Below are positions 52,201-63,813 of a stretch of DNA of 64,000 bases, piece after piece (the stretch's first letter is position 1; every line of letters begins with the position of its first letter). Made by a program: the position numbers and the translations under genes. The notes beneath the pieces are model-generated. The model was not told where the DNA came from. It saw nothing but the letters and a program-made list of their open reading frames with translations, and made no database searches. Source of the stretch: Micropterus salmoides (lineage: Eukaryota; Chordata; Actinopteri; Centrarchiformes; Centrarchidae). The stretch covers positions 18,796,664 through 18,860,663 of the forward strand of contig NW_024044459.1 in the NCBI RefSeq assembly GCF_014851395.1, given 5' to 3'.

Positions 52201-52917
52201 GCTTACAACCTCCTCATGTCATCCGTAGTTTAAACTATAGATGGGTAAATGGCACAACATTCGTGTTCCACTATTCACAAGTATGTATTTAGAAAAATGT
52301 TAGCTACAGTCATGTGTAGTGTGTCCTGAAGTAATTCAACCCACTAAATGTACAGTATCATCTGTATTATTATGGCTAAAGCTTATATTATGTTGTTTTT
52401 AAATTTGACGCACACATTCTATACATACCTATCTATCCAAACATCATTTCCGTCTTCATATCCGAATCCATTTTTTCCTGCTTTACCCAATTCTCTCCTT
52501 GCATTTTTACCCTTATCGGTCCTCAAGAGTCCGGTGGGTTCACTTTCCAAGCAATGCTGCCTTTTGTCCATTTGATGAATGTACAGTACTACTCAGTACG
52601 TCAAAATTAGTGAATGGTCTAGTAGAGTATGTCCTCACAGTTGATTCATAATTGGCTCTGGTTGTGTTGTAAATCATTATAGAACCAAATAATGCATGTG
52701 CATATGAAGCTATGAAGGCATCTGAATGTACATTTGCACATGTTGTCTGTCTAGTAGCTGTCAGTGCTTTTGCATTTTGTTAGCAGTTTTTTTTGTGTCT
52801 AGTACTCTGTTTAGCACTGTGTGTGTGTGTGTGTCCAATGTTCACTGTTCAGTGTGTTGTCGTGGACAGCATGTGTTCTGATATACAGATTTGTATCTTA
52901 TCAACCCTCCGTGTGTG

Positions 52918-52960
<43 letters not shown>

Positions 52961-53090
52961 GGCCGGTATTGCAGGAGCGCCTGCTCGTGCCGTATCAGCT
53001 GTAAAGAACATGAACCTCCCGGAAATGCCCAGAAACATCAACATTGGTGACATCAGCATTAAAGTGCCAAATTTACCCTCCTTCAAATAG
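43279..53090 (+). CDS. ap3s1: AP-3 complex subunit sigma-1, complete, six exons
   Basis: Small sigma chain of the AP-3 adaptor, which sorts cargo from endosomes to lysosomes and lysosome-related organelles. Exons: 43279-43347, 46075-46166, 46764-46875, 46980-47051, 47840-47947, 52962-53090; the phases join to 193 residues plus stop, the same length as human AP3S1. The longin-type adaptor fold spans residues 1 to about 150 and is nearly identical to human: MIKAILIFNNHGKPRLSKFY, ETFHLVSKRDENVCNFLEGG, YRHYATLYFVFCVDSSESEL, then VETLDKCFENVCELDLIFH. The C-terminal tail from exon 6 (GAPARAVSAVKNMNLPE, then KVPNLPSFK) identifies the AP-3 sigma-1 type. The ATG follows CpG-rich promoter-like sequence (42940-43260). 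Exon 6 is spliced from an acceptor directly behind a (TG)18 tract. Intron 5 (5 kb) carries large transposon insertions. Confidence 0.97.
44093..44290. repeat. Dispersed GATTAATC-family repeat, reverse copy
   Basis: In ap3s1 intron 1: gagctgaaaccagttgatta, ctgatctgttgattgcc, and cagtttattgattaattttg. These are the diverged reverse of the blocks in the 9483-9720 copy. Confidence 0.4.
47340..47535. repeat. Dispersed GATTAATC-family repeat, diverged copy
   Basis: In ap3s1 intron 4: blocks gagaaaataatctgcatatt, aatcgataattgatataatc and attagctgctgcctc follow the order of the 9483-9720 copy. Confidence 0.5.
48853..49622. mobile_element. Foldback MITE with ~210-bp inverted arms
   Basis: Left arm 48853-49060 starts ggtagcactttataataac; right arm 49413-49622 ends with its reverse complement. 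The arms are near-identical inverted copies with few differences, around a unique centre of about 350 bp with no coding capacity. Flanks are T-rich on both sides, so target duplication is unclear. It lies in ap3s1 intron 5. A related degenerate end (ggcaacactttaagttcc) is at about 47617. Confidence 0.85.
50660..51372. mobile_element. MITE split by a nested LINE fragment
   Basis: The left part (ttgggaggtatgctcattcg, ctttcttgctgagtgttggg) is the imperfect reverse complement of the right part (ctcatccaactctccgcaaa, aaagcaaataagcatatttt) near 51310-51360. The RTE-like fragment at 50894-51202 lies between, indicating insertion into an older element. Confidence 0.6.
50894..51202. repeat. RTE-like LINE 3' fragment, reverse orientation
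   Basis: Contains gtttgcatgttctccccgta, cgacctctccagggtgtacc and ctgggattggctccagcccc. This is the reverse complement of the family at 18541-18825 and extends further on its 5' side. Confidence 0.7.
52921..52956. repeat. (TG)18 tract abutting ap3s1 exon 6 acceptor
   Basis: Eighteen uninterrupted TG units, followed by tatag and exon 6 at 52962. The tract occupies the place of the polypyrimidine tract. Confidence 0.95.
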
Positions 53091-53800
53091 TGGCAGCAAG
53101 ATCCTGAACCTGCAGATGTCAGCCAATGTTTACCGCAATGCAATCTGTTTACCAAAACCTCAGATTACTAACTTTTATCAAAACTATACATCTTGAAGGT
53201 ACTGTGTGATTTGACACTCCTTGTTCTGGTGTTATCTCTTAGTTTTCCTATTAAGAAAATGATGTTTTACGTGGGTTTTTTTTTTGTCTGTTGGATGGAA
53301 AAATGAAGTATTTATTTATCAGTGGTACATTCCTTCTGCCTCGCTGGGTTTTTCGCCCTTGAAGTTTAGCTGCTACGGTACAGATCTGTGTCCGTTTGTA
53401 ACTATAATTATTCCAATGGCTCAAGTGTTTACTTAAAAGAGAAAGCGTGGCAGGTAGTGAAGTTTTGGTTATGGAAGATTAGAGAAATCAAACAATGGAG
53501 GAAGAAGTATAAAACCATTTTGAACACCAAATTGAAACAGGTCTACTACAGTATTGAAAGTCATACATTACAGCTTGTTTGTAAAATCAGTGCAAACGGT
53601 AAAGAATACTATTATATCACAGATATGCTGTGTGACAGAAATATGGATATATAAGATGAACTTATTTTTTTCTTTTCTTATTTGTATGCAAAGTATTTTT
53701 AAATGATTTGTCATGTCTAATCAAATATTTCTCCATTTTAATCTGTGCATGACTGTTTTCTCTTCTTTTTCAACATAATAAACTATCGAAACTCAACCTG
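53091..53800 (+). terminator. ap3s1: ap3s1 3' UTR with AATAAA signal
   Basis: Follows the TAG stop at 53088-53090. AATAAA at 53777-53782, then a gtgtgtttgtcttcttttat GU/U-rich element just downstream, makes a convincing poly(A) site and a 3' UTR of about 0.7 kb. Confidence 0.7.
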
Positions 53801-54037
53801 TGTGTTTGTCTTCTTTTATATCACTATTAGTTTACAGTATATTGTCTTTGGGATGTGAAACTCATTACCTGGTGAAACCTATTTCTAGAAAAGGGCTGCA
53901 GATGATCCATTTGTTTGTCAACATTTACAATTGGTTGATGATTGCCAGCATGCATAACTGTATTAAAACCAAAAAGAAAGGATGGACACTTAGTTAAAGA
54001 CTTTGTTACAACCTGGCAACCCAGAGAATCTTATGAC

Positions 54038-56240
54038 CAGTGGTGGAAATTAACTAAGTATATTTACTCAAGTTACTGTACTTGAGTACTAGTAGTGTAC
54101 TACTCCACTACATTTCAAACGAAATTACTGTCCACTACATTTAATTGACAGTTACAGGTACTGGTTACTTTTTAGATTAAGATTTTACATTAAAAACATA
54201 CAATCCATTTAAGATTAAATTAATGACTTAGAAACTTTATGACCCTCAGTTTCTAGTTGTGTCTCTTTGTCATGTTACAGATGTCTATGAGTTGTTAGCA
54301 ATTCCAACAAGGACGCTTTCCCCTCTAAACTGCTCACATGTGTCATGCTCAAAGAGGAAAAAATATCCAATATTTTAGGAAAAGTAAAATAAAATCTACA
54401 AAGAATAGGCTACACACCAATCAGCCATAACACCAACATGTACACCTGCCTAATTTTGTGTAGGTCCCCCCTTTGCCACCAAAAAAGACCTGACACGTCG
54501 AGGCATGGACTTGAAGGTGTGCTGTGGTATCTGACACCAAGACGTTAGCAGCGATCTTTTTAGTCCTGTAAATTGTGAAGTAGGACCTCCATGGATCGGA
54601 CTTGTTTGTCCAGCACATCCCACAGATAATCAATTGGATTAAGATTTGGGGAATTTGGAGGCCAAGTCAACACCTTGAACTTGTTGTGTTCCTCAAACCA
54701 TTCCTGAACCGTTTTGTGGGAGGGAGTATTATCCTGCTGAAAGGGGCCACTGCCATCAGGTAATACAGTTTCCATGAAAGGGTGTACATGGTCTGCATTA
54801 ATGATTAGGTAGGTGGTACATGTCAAAGTAAAATCCACATGAATGGCAGGACCCAGGGTTTCCCAGCAGAACATTGCCTGAAGCATCACACTGCCTCTGC
54901 CGGCTTTCCTTCTTCCCATAGTTCATCCTGGTGTCATGTGTTCCCCAGCTAAGTGATGCAACACGTACATGGCCATCCACGTGATGTAACAGACAACGTT
55001 ATTCATCAGACCAGGCCACTGTCTTCCACGGCTCCGTGGTTCAGTTATGATGCTCACGTGTCCATTGTAGGCACTTTGGCAGTGGACGGATCAGCATGGG
55101 CACCCTGACTACGCAGCCCACATGCAACAAACTGACCTTCTACTTTTATACAGTCTATAGTTCTGACACCTTTCTATCAGAACCACTTCTGATAGTTACT
55201 GACCACTGCAGACCGGGAACACCCCACATGAACTGCAATTTTTTTGCTCTGACCCAGTCGTCATCACAGTTTGACCTTACCCTTGCCCATTTTTCCCGCT
55301 TCTAACACATCAACTTTGAGGACAAAATGTTCACTTGCTGACTAATCCCACCCACTGACAGGTGCCATGATAACGTGATAATCAGTGTTATTCACTTCAC
55401 CTGTAAGCAGTCATAATGCTGTGGCTGATATTGTCTACTTGTTTTTCCTTATTTCCTGTGCCAATAATAATCTCACAACCCCTCAGATTTACCTTGTGTC
55501 CCTTTGGAGGGGCCAGACCCCTAGGTTTGGAACCAATAAAATACACTAGCTAACTACATATAAAGTAGTTAAAACTAGCTCTACATTGACAACATTAAAA
55601 TGCAATTTACACAATGATGCCTGAGTATTAACAATCAAATAATGTCACAGAGGACATTTTACTGCAAAACAACTTTTACTTTGATAAGCACATTTGATGT
55701 GCTTACTCATCCAAAAATACAAAATCACAATAATAAAAATAAAATAAAATCAGACACAGACTTGTGTAGACAACACAAATATACACACTATAGACAAAAA
55801 CAATATAGACATATTGACAAATAGTGCAGTGAGCAGAGTGCAAAGGATACAGGAGTATGTACATGTCGGAGGTGGATGTGATATACAGGTACATATACAT
55901 GCATACATGTACACAGTGCAATGAAGCATAGTGCAAAGGATGCTGGAATAAATAAGTATTGTGCGGGAGTAATGACTAGAGGTAGGTGGATTTGGTATAC
56001 AGTATCTACAATATGACAATATAACAGTATGAACAGCACTGAAATAGAGAATGGTGAATAAATAATAAGTGTTAGCCAGTAAACAGGTGGCTGATTAGAG
56101 GCAGAATTACTGGGTAACTGATAATACTTTTACTTAAGTAGAAATTTGAACGCAGTATTTTTGTTGTTGCCATGGCCTGTTGTTGTCCTGGCTCTTTTAC
56201 TTACTTAAGTACAATCTCTGAGTACTTCTTCCATCACTGC
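54038..56240. mobile_element. DNA transposon remnant with terminal inverted repeats, hosting a nested Tc1 element
   Basis: Left end cagtggtggaaattaactaa and right end (reverse complement: ggcagtgatggaagaagtac) are imperfect inverted repeats with repeated acttaagt/actcaagt blocks, as in common fish nonautonomous elements. The interior holds the Tc1-like element 54416-55432 and AT-rich, partly repetitive sequence with gtgcaaagga repeats near 55840 and 55930. No transposase of its own is seen. Confidence 0.55.
54416..55432 (-). mobile_element. Tc1-like transposon, broken transposase
   Basis: About 1 kb bounded by inverted ends (atcagccataacaccaac on the left; atcagccacagcattatgac as the reverse complement of the right). 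The minus-strand piece at 54560-54919 is a Tc1-type transposase C-terminal half: GSVMLQAMFCWE, PFQQDNTPSHK (second catalytic Asp) and WPPNSPNLNPIDYLWDVL, where the third catalytic position is Asp rather than the Glu of most Tc1 elements. Frames around it are interrupted, so it is inactive. Confidence 0.85.
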
Positions 56241-56643
56241 CTTTGAGGCATTTCTAAATAATTTATAAACCATAACAAAAGCAGTTATAAATTATAATCT
56301 CTCTGTGAATCGTGCTTTATAAAATAGTGGTACCACTAAGATTATATATACCTTAATACTTTTTTAATCATCGCTGTAAAATTATGCTTGTCTTGTCCGG
56401 TTCTGTTTGTCCGTTGCTTTTTCCGTAGTGATTCTTGTATTAGACACTTTCATTGTGCGCAGCTTTTACGCAAACTTCTCACGAACGAACTTAATAGTGC
56501 GGCCACAGTTGCTGTAAGGTATAATTATTGAAGACCAAGTTGAATTAGAATACATAAATTACACCCTTTATTTTTAATTTCTTCGGGTGACTGAGTTTTC
56601 CTCCAGTCTTTACTTTACTGCGCATTATCGCGCAGCTTTGACT

Positions 56644-56652
56644 GTCACGTGA
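56644..56652. promoter_or_regulatory. GTCACGTGA E-box upstream of commd10
   Basis: Palindromic-type CACGTG E-box with flanks matching the USF/TFE core, 110 bases before the commd10 ATG in a CG-containing zone. Its use is inferred only from sequence. Confidence 0.35.
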
Positions 56653-56761
56653 ATCGTCTCGTGACAACAGGAAGAAGGAATGACAACAGTGTGAGGATGC
56701 TGCTGCTGCTTTGACACTTTTCAACTCTTCATTTTCATTTAGCAGAAGGCGACAGACCACA

Positions 56762-59700
56762 ATGACTTCTATTATAAAAGAAACACAAAGGTGGGAAGCT
56801 TTTTGTTTTCTTAAAGTCAGCGACAAAGACGCCTTTTTCTTTCGCTAATGTTAAGCTAACTTACCTGTAGCCTACTACCGAGACACGAAGGTATCTTGGA
56901 AGTTATCGATATAGTGATTTGGTGCATAAATTGACATTAGCAAACGCGTTACTCTAGCTTAGGGATGGCTTATGTTACTGGTGTCATCAGTAAACGGTGT
57001 GTTTGTCAGGATTTCTTGCTCTTTTGCCGGGAAGATATTTTACACAAACCACTTTCCTCCACTGAAATTTCTTGTCATTTGCTCAGTAACAGTTACATGA
57101 AATGTCTTTTGTGGTAGCAAGCGTGTGTGCTGAATAGTAGTAAAGTAGCTGTACTTACAAGTACTGTGAGAAATTGGTAATTCACTAGAGCATTGTCTTC
57201 TAGTAAGATGTTGTAAAATTATACTACAATGCACATCAGAGGGAAATGTAAATTAAGTGAAATCTCAAAGGGTAAATTTCACAAGTTGCTTCTAAAAAAT
57301 TGTAGCTATGATGCATTGTTGGCAGTCAATCAACCTGTAATATAAAAAAACACATGCCATGTGACTATAATGTTTAGTGTTTGTATATTGGAGTGAAAAA
57401 GTCAAGCAGTTATTGTGCACAATCACAAACTGGGCCTAAAAGTCAAAAATTCCCCTGAATGGGTCTTTTTATATGTAGTAGTGCCTAATTATTTGAAGTG
57501 AATGAATGAACTATGATGTTTCTACTGTGACTGAAGTAAGTTTTTAAGGATTAAAAGTCAAGAATGTATGTCATTATCATCACTATGTCATCGGTATCAG
57601 TTTACATACTTAAATGCAAAAATCGAAATTGTAAAACCAGTAATTATGTGGTATAAACGGGGCCTTAAGTTGGTCAGAAATGGTCATTTTAAACACATCA
57701 GTACTTAAGTGTTTGTAGTGCTGCTATTTGACTTGAGAAAAATTTTAAATGCTCTCTTGATGTAGTATATTAGTTTAAAATGCACATATAAACAGCTGGT
57801 GAAATAGTTGTATATACTGTACAGCATGTTTACTTTCCTGTAGCTAGTGTGTCCATGTGTAATAGTTTTTATACAAAATATTTCTACACACAACCTAATT
57901 TGAGGCAGCTATATACTTTTCGCTTGTACTGATGCTCTTATTTAAACTCTGGAACATACTGCATTGGATAGCAAAAGCTACTGCTTGCTGATTCTGTATG
58001 TTGTCAGTGTTATGTGTATATAGTTTACGTGTGTTTGTTGTCAATGTATAAAGCTACCTTTTGAAAGTCAGGGTGAGATACCTTACATGTATAACATCAT
58101 ACTTGGGCAGTAAACTCTGATTCTGGTTCTTAACTAAAAGATCTGAGGACCTTCTACACCACTGTCATTAACACTCATGACTCTTCTTTCCAAATAGCAT
58201 AAAAGAAGCGGTCATTTTCATCAACGCCATTGATGTGAACAAGTTCTCCAGGCTGATCTCACGCATCATACAAAAGCTTCATCTGAAGGTACAGAGACTG
58301 CAAAGTGTTATCCGTGCCAAAGACAAGAGGCTTTTGAGGCTTTCGCAGCAAAGCTGTGGTGCCAGAGAGAGCAGTGCATGCATAATGACTTACTGGAACA
58401 TCAGTCAGACTTGGCTCAAATGAATGCACACCCCTGCATGGCCCTGTCGATCATTCTGGTTTTTCACCAGACTTAGCTGGCTGTCAAACGCTTTTGTTTA
58501 GTTTTATTTTACGACTTGCTAAGAGAAAGTAATATACCTTTGTTTAAAAATAATTTATATTGTAATAGACAGTTTGACATATCATAGCAGCAAAAGGACT
58601 AATAAAAATAATAATGACTGTTTTGCATGATTGCTTAATGACACAACTTCCTGTTAGACTTAATTGAGCTATTGTTAATGTTCATTATCAGTTTAACCTG
58701 TGTTTTCTGCTCTGACAAACTAAAACTGTCTGTAGCAACAGGTCTATTCACATTGGATAGCTTGTTCTGCTTTATTGTAGTTATTTATTTTTTATCAGGG
58801 ATTTGTGTCAGCTTTCTTCATCTCAAAATACGTGTCAGTCTAGTTTGCAATGGAAATGTTTTATGTATTTGGTTTGATATTATTATAATTGCATTTTATA
58901 TTACGTTTGTCATTGCTTTGACACTTGCTGCATTTGCTATCTAAAGTGTTATGTAAGGCACTTAATCACAGTTTAAAAAGTGATTTTCAATCATTTAGTC
59001 TAAACATATTAAGTTATGACAGTTGCCCATTATAGGTTAGTAGAGTTTTATCAGAAGAGATTTTTGTATTACTATAAAACTCATTTTATTCATTTCATAA
59101 TAAAGTCAATAAACGCACAATAGAGACTCTTTTGATGCTGTAACTAAATTTTGAGTATTTCTTACTTGATTATTGACTAAAAGTAATAATTAATTATCCA
59201 ATAAATGTTTTCGTAAATGTTTTATTGATAGACTAATTGAAAAATAGACAGATGATCTCACCACTAGTGACCCTGTTGTGCTGTGTAGTTTGATTTATAA
59301 ATTGCATTTCATCAAAAGTATCATCTCTTCCTTGTGAATGCACATACACTATAAGTTCTTAATAGTGAAATCCACCTTAAGCCATTTGATTAAATCGAAT
59401 TTAAATGGTTCCTCATATGCTGGCCTCTGACACCCATGTAATCTGTTGTAAAACTGCCTTACATTTGTCTTATTAAACGTTGATTATCAATCAGAAAGCA
59501 GCTTTTCATTTGTTTTTCAGTTCTTAAAAATGGTGATTTTTCATATCAACACAGCAAATGATTGTGTTCTTCACAGGGAGAGCGGACATTCAGTGAAGAA
59601 GAGGAGCAAAAACTTCAGGCTGCTCTCTCACTGGATAAACAGGCTCTGAATCTAGTCCTGGAAACTGTCGCCTTCATACTAGAGCAGGTGAGGTGTGGTC

Positions 59701-62700
59701 ATCTGACATTATTATAAGGACTATACCTGGTTTTTGTTTATTATGTGATTGAAATGCTCATTTGGATATGGAGGAGAATAAATGATGACTATGGCCCACA
59801 TAGATGCTGTATGTTGTTTAAATGCAATAAATTTCTGTCCATTTTATATTTACCTCCTGGGGTTGTTATTATTACCTGCAGTAACTATGCAGGTGCTTCC
59901 TAGAGACAATTCATGGTGACAGGGGATACAGTTTACAATTGTGAGCATCACTTTGACTGGCATGCACATGAAAAGAGACTCATTAACACAGTTGGTTGAA
60001 ATTGCATATTTTCAATATCTCAGTATGTGGAGAAACCTGATAAGAGCCTCATTCTAAAGAAAGTAAGAAATATAAAAACTGGCATAGAGTCTGTAGCTTT
60101 TATGTGGCATTGTGAGCCTATTTCACCAGTGGGGGTCAGTGTTGTGTTGTGAATTACTGTACTGTGGCAATGTTGAGCGTTTGAGGTGAATAGGACTATA
60201 AGAGTGATATGTTACACCAGTAAAACATGATCAATGGTAGCATACAGTTACTACCCGATTCTCCTCTCCTCTGCAGGCAGTGTATCATAATGTAAAGCCG
60301 GCCTCTCTGCAGCAACAGCTGGAGGCGGTTCAACTAAATCCAGACAAGGCTGAGATGTTCTCTCAAACCTGGGCCACTGCTGGACCTGAGCTGGTGGAGA
60401 GACTAAAGCACAATATCTTTGCCCCTAAGAAGGTAAGGCTGATACACAGAATTATTTTACGCCTACCATGACACAAATTTAAACTAAACCTGCCATGTCT
60501 CTCGACCCAACTGTAATATTAATCCACTCCCACACACTGATTAATTACAGGCTACTTTTCACACTATGTTATCCCTTTACACTCACAGCTTCGTCAGATG
60601 TTATAGTCACTTGATACTTAATTGAGTCTCAACATCGGACATATTCATATCCAGACCTGTTTTTGTGTGAATTCATTCCAGCTGTTTGGATTAAAAAGAG
60701 TTATCTCGCAGCTCACTCAAGTTGTCACATTAATGTTCCTGTCTATCACATGATTAGGCAGTGACACTTCAAACTGCATAGCCTTCAAAGTCAAGGGAAT
60801 TAAGATGTAACGCAGAATAAATAAGCAGCATGTATGCATCAGGCACATTATGCCGGAGCTGTCGCTGCTGTCATACATTAAGAGATCTCACCTGCCTTAG
60901 TCTCACAACTCATCTTTCTCTCCCCCACAAATTTGTTGCCGCCAGCTGAAGGCCATGAGAACCATTGATCCTTGTGACGACCTCTGCTATTGCTTTAAAT
61001 TTGGGCAATAGTCAAGTCACACAAGAGGCTGGATATAACTGACATGTATATGTTTCCTCATCCACTTTTTCTTTTGAATATAAAGCAGCGTTTTGTGTTT
61101 AGACTTTTCTCTTCTACAGGCTTTACACCTTTTCCATTCAAGAATCCAGTAAAACGCACTAATTGCCACCTTGTCGTTCCTCATATCAGCTGAAATGATA
61201 TGTCATAAAATTCTCACCCATTGATTAATGTGTAAACACATGCAGGGGTTGATTAACCAAGGGGTGAACTATGAAGAGAAATGAGTGTTAATACTGGTGA
61301 CAATTGCATGTTTAATGATCCACAAAAAGAAACCAAGATTTACAAATGTGACTTATGATTTGTGAGTAATTTATGGTGTACACAACACATATTACAACCT
61401 GCAAAGTTTGAAACCAGTTTGAAGAAATGCAAAACAATTTTACAAATAAAATAATACAACCAGACAAATACAACCAACAAATGTCAGCATTCTACTCACA
61501 TATTTCTAAATCTAAATTCTTTAATCCCGAAAGTATTGAGACTCTTTCCCAGCCTCCGATCCACAAATGCATGTTCCGTTTAAGTGCTGGTGGAAGACTC
61601 GGACGTCTGGCTTTGATGCACATTAATGCGTCAACAGTATTAGTAGACTAACTTCTGTCTGTAGTAATCGTTGTTGAGATGCATTGCTCATTTGAATTTC
61701 TTTACTCGGCTGGATTTGACAGCATATCCCAGTTAGATGTCTGATTGGCCTGCCCAGTTGCTGTCTTAATTAACACTGTTGTTTACAGGTAGTTTTCTTC
61801 GTCTCCGCTCAACAGTGATGATTCCTTTGATTACCAGCTTTCATTTTAAAATGAGTGAAATTTCTAATTGTTTTGTTACATTGTTACATACACATATTGG
61901 TTGAATTTATTTTATTGATTTGTTTCTTTAAATTGATAAACTTGCATACACTGAAAGTAAAATAAGTAACACATCATAGGGTTGTGATGTTTATTCATGC
62001 TAGTGTGAATGTTGGTCCAGTCATGAATAATGTGGCCCAGGCCGTCCCCACCTCGCACTTGTCCTCGGATGCTGAGCATCCAGACCCAATAAGTCACAAA
62101 TGGTTTATTATTATGGCCTCTCTCTGCATCATAAAACACTTAACTGCTCTGCCTTGACTCAGTGCTGCTAATCTATCACACTGCTACAGTTCACTGAGAC
62201 TGAGAATAACAGTCTGACAACCTGCAGCTTGGAAAGCAAGGGAACTTAAATTTTGAGGAGATTAAGCAAATTTTACAATAGTAAATCCTAATGTCTGTGA
62301 TGTGACTTCTAGTAACACTATTGCCTATAGGACATCTGGTCGCTAAATGGTCAGTAAACCAGCCATTATTAACTTGTGCTCGCTCATTTTCAGCTAAAGA
62401 AATCATAAAAAAACTATTATGAAGTCTAATCTTCATAAAATAGGAACACGAAAGTGAGAAACTTATCATAAATAAGCAGCAATATTTTACGACAACAGGT
62501 AAAAAAAATCTGAGCTTCAAAAATTAGTCAATTAATCAATTAGTGCACTGAAGGAAAATGAATCAGCAGCTATTACGCTCGATAAATTGTTAAAATGTTT
62601 CAAGCTAAAATTCCAAATGGTTCCAAGTTGTCAAAGGTGGGACTTGGCTGCTTTTCTTGGTCTTTCATTTTAGTGAATTAAATATTTTTGGGTTTCGGAC

Positions 62701-63783
62701 TGTTGATGACATTTGATGACATCACCATGTACCGTCTAGGATAAATTTGATGTTTTATAGACCTTACAATTAATCGATAATGAAGAGAATTGTTAGTTGC
62801 AACCTGAGAAAAAATACAACATAAAGTCTCTTAAGTTACTGAGGAAAGGTCTGAAAGTTAAAATTATTTTGAACAGTTTGCTTGGCATTTTTTCTATTTG
62901 TAAGTTTTCATTTATGATAATTATATTATAAAAAGGTTGAGTAATGTAGCATCTATCGAAATCAAAGTGATGATAAAGTGCTTTGTGTATACTCATAACA
63001 GTTTAAAATAGCACTGTAGCAGCAGGACAGAGGGTCAGTGACCTCCTAAGGGGAGAGCAGTGATTGGTGGTTATGTAGGGACTGAACCCTTCTATAGAAT
63101 TTGACCTCTGACCCCTTGTTTTGTTACCTCAGAGTAGTACTGTACCCTTCTATGGGTTGGAGCTTTATTTTGCAGACTCAAACCCCTCTATGGTACCTAA
63201 CAGATACTTAATCATATCCTATATAAGCTATGTTTGATGTACAGAGAGACAGAGTGGCCATCGGGCTGGGTCACTCTCCAAGCTGCTGCAGAGCTTGTAA
63301 TTGATGCTGAACTCCTTGATGTAATAAACTTTTATGATCAAGAACAGTGTCAAGCGGATTTCTTCTCAACACATCATCGCAGCATTATTGTTCGGACACC
63401 ACAATATTAAACAACAAGATTAATCAGGTGAACAGTGATTATTATGTAAAGATCGATTAAGTAGTGAAAACATATTAAGGACAGAGGACTAATAAAATAT
63501 CATTATACACAAAAGTACGTATTTCTTTCTGCTTCCCTTGTTATTTTTTTGGGGCAAAGTGCCACCTTAGTGTCTTTTAAAATGTGTCTAGGGTATTTAT
63601 TAAGTTGAACTGTGAGGCTTTATTAAAAATACATTAATATTAAAGAAAACTGGCTCTATTTGTGTGTTTCAGCTAGAGTATGTCGGCTGGCAGTTAAACC
63701 TGCAGATGGCCCAGTCCAGCCAAGCCAGACTGCAGTCTCCCAGTGCTGTCCTCCAATTGGGGCTCCGCAATGAAGACTCTGAG
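56762..63783 (+). CDS. commd10: COMM domain-containing protein 10, first five exons (3' end outside window)
   Basis: COMMD10 is a subunit of the COMMD/CCDC22/CCDC93 (Commander) trafficking assembly. Exons: 56762-56790, 58198-58288, 59577-59687, 60277-60432, 63673-63783; all have GT-AG borders and the phases chain to 166 codons. Human COMMD10 has 202 residues, so about 35 codons remain to the right; a possible acceptor (ctaatag) ends at 63996, four bases from the edge. Recognisable blocks: INAIDVNKFSRLISRIIQKL, TFSEEEEQKLQAAL, LVLETVAFILEQAVYHNVKP, then at the start of the COMM domain LEYVGWQLNLQMAQSSQARL and PSAVLQLGL. The ATG gives a 10-residue leader (MTSIIKETQR) before the conserved part, shorter than but similar to human. 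Confidence 0.95.
60946..61011 (+). other. Possible alternative terminal exon of commd10
   Basis: After a pyrimidine-rich tract and gccgccag acceptor, an in-phase open run of 21 codons (LKAMRTIDPCDDLC..., stop TAG at 61009-61011) could follow exon 4 in frame. It would remove the COMM domain. It is probably a chance acceptor. Confidence 0.15.
62521..62805. repeat. Dispersed GATTAATC-family repeat
   Basis: In commd10 intron 4: caattaatcaattagtgcac, gaatcagcagctatt, then acaattaatcgataatgaag and attgttagttgcaacctgag, the same block order as the 9483-9720 copy. Confidence 0.6.
63013..63404 (+). repeat. Possible solo LTR or promoter-bearing repeat
   Basis: Within commd10 intron 4, this segment has a TATA-like tatataagct (about 63221), an aataaa signal (about 63322) some 100 bases on, and ends in catcatcgcagca. 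That is the layout of a retroelement LTR. No internal gag/pol sequence and no clear target duplication are visible, so this stays tentative. Confidence 0.35.
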
Positions 63784-63794
63784 GTGTGAATCCA

Positions 63795-63813
63795 TACACA
63801 CACACACACACAC
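63795..63813. repeat. (CA)n microsatellite
   Basis: Short CA run just inside the intron after commd10 exon 5. Confidence 0.8.

Noticed and set aside
55703..56039. Overlapping minus-strand open frames rich in Tyr and Cys
   Set aside because: They arise from a low-complexity ATAC/GTGCA-rich stretch inside a transposon remnant.
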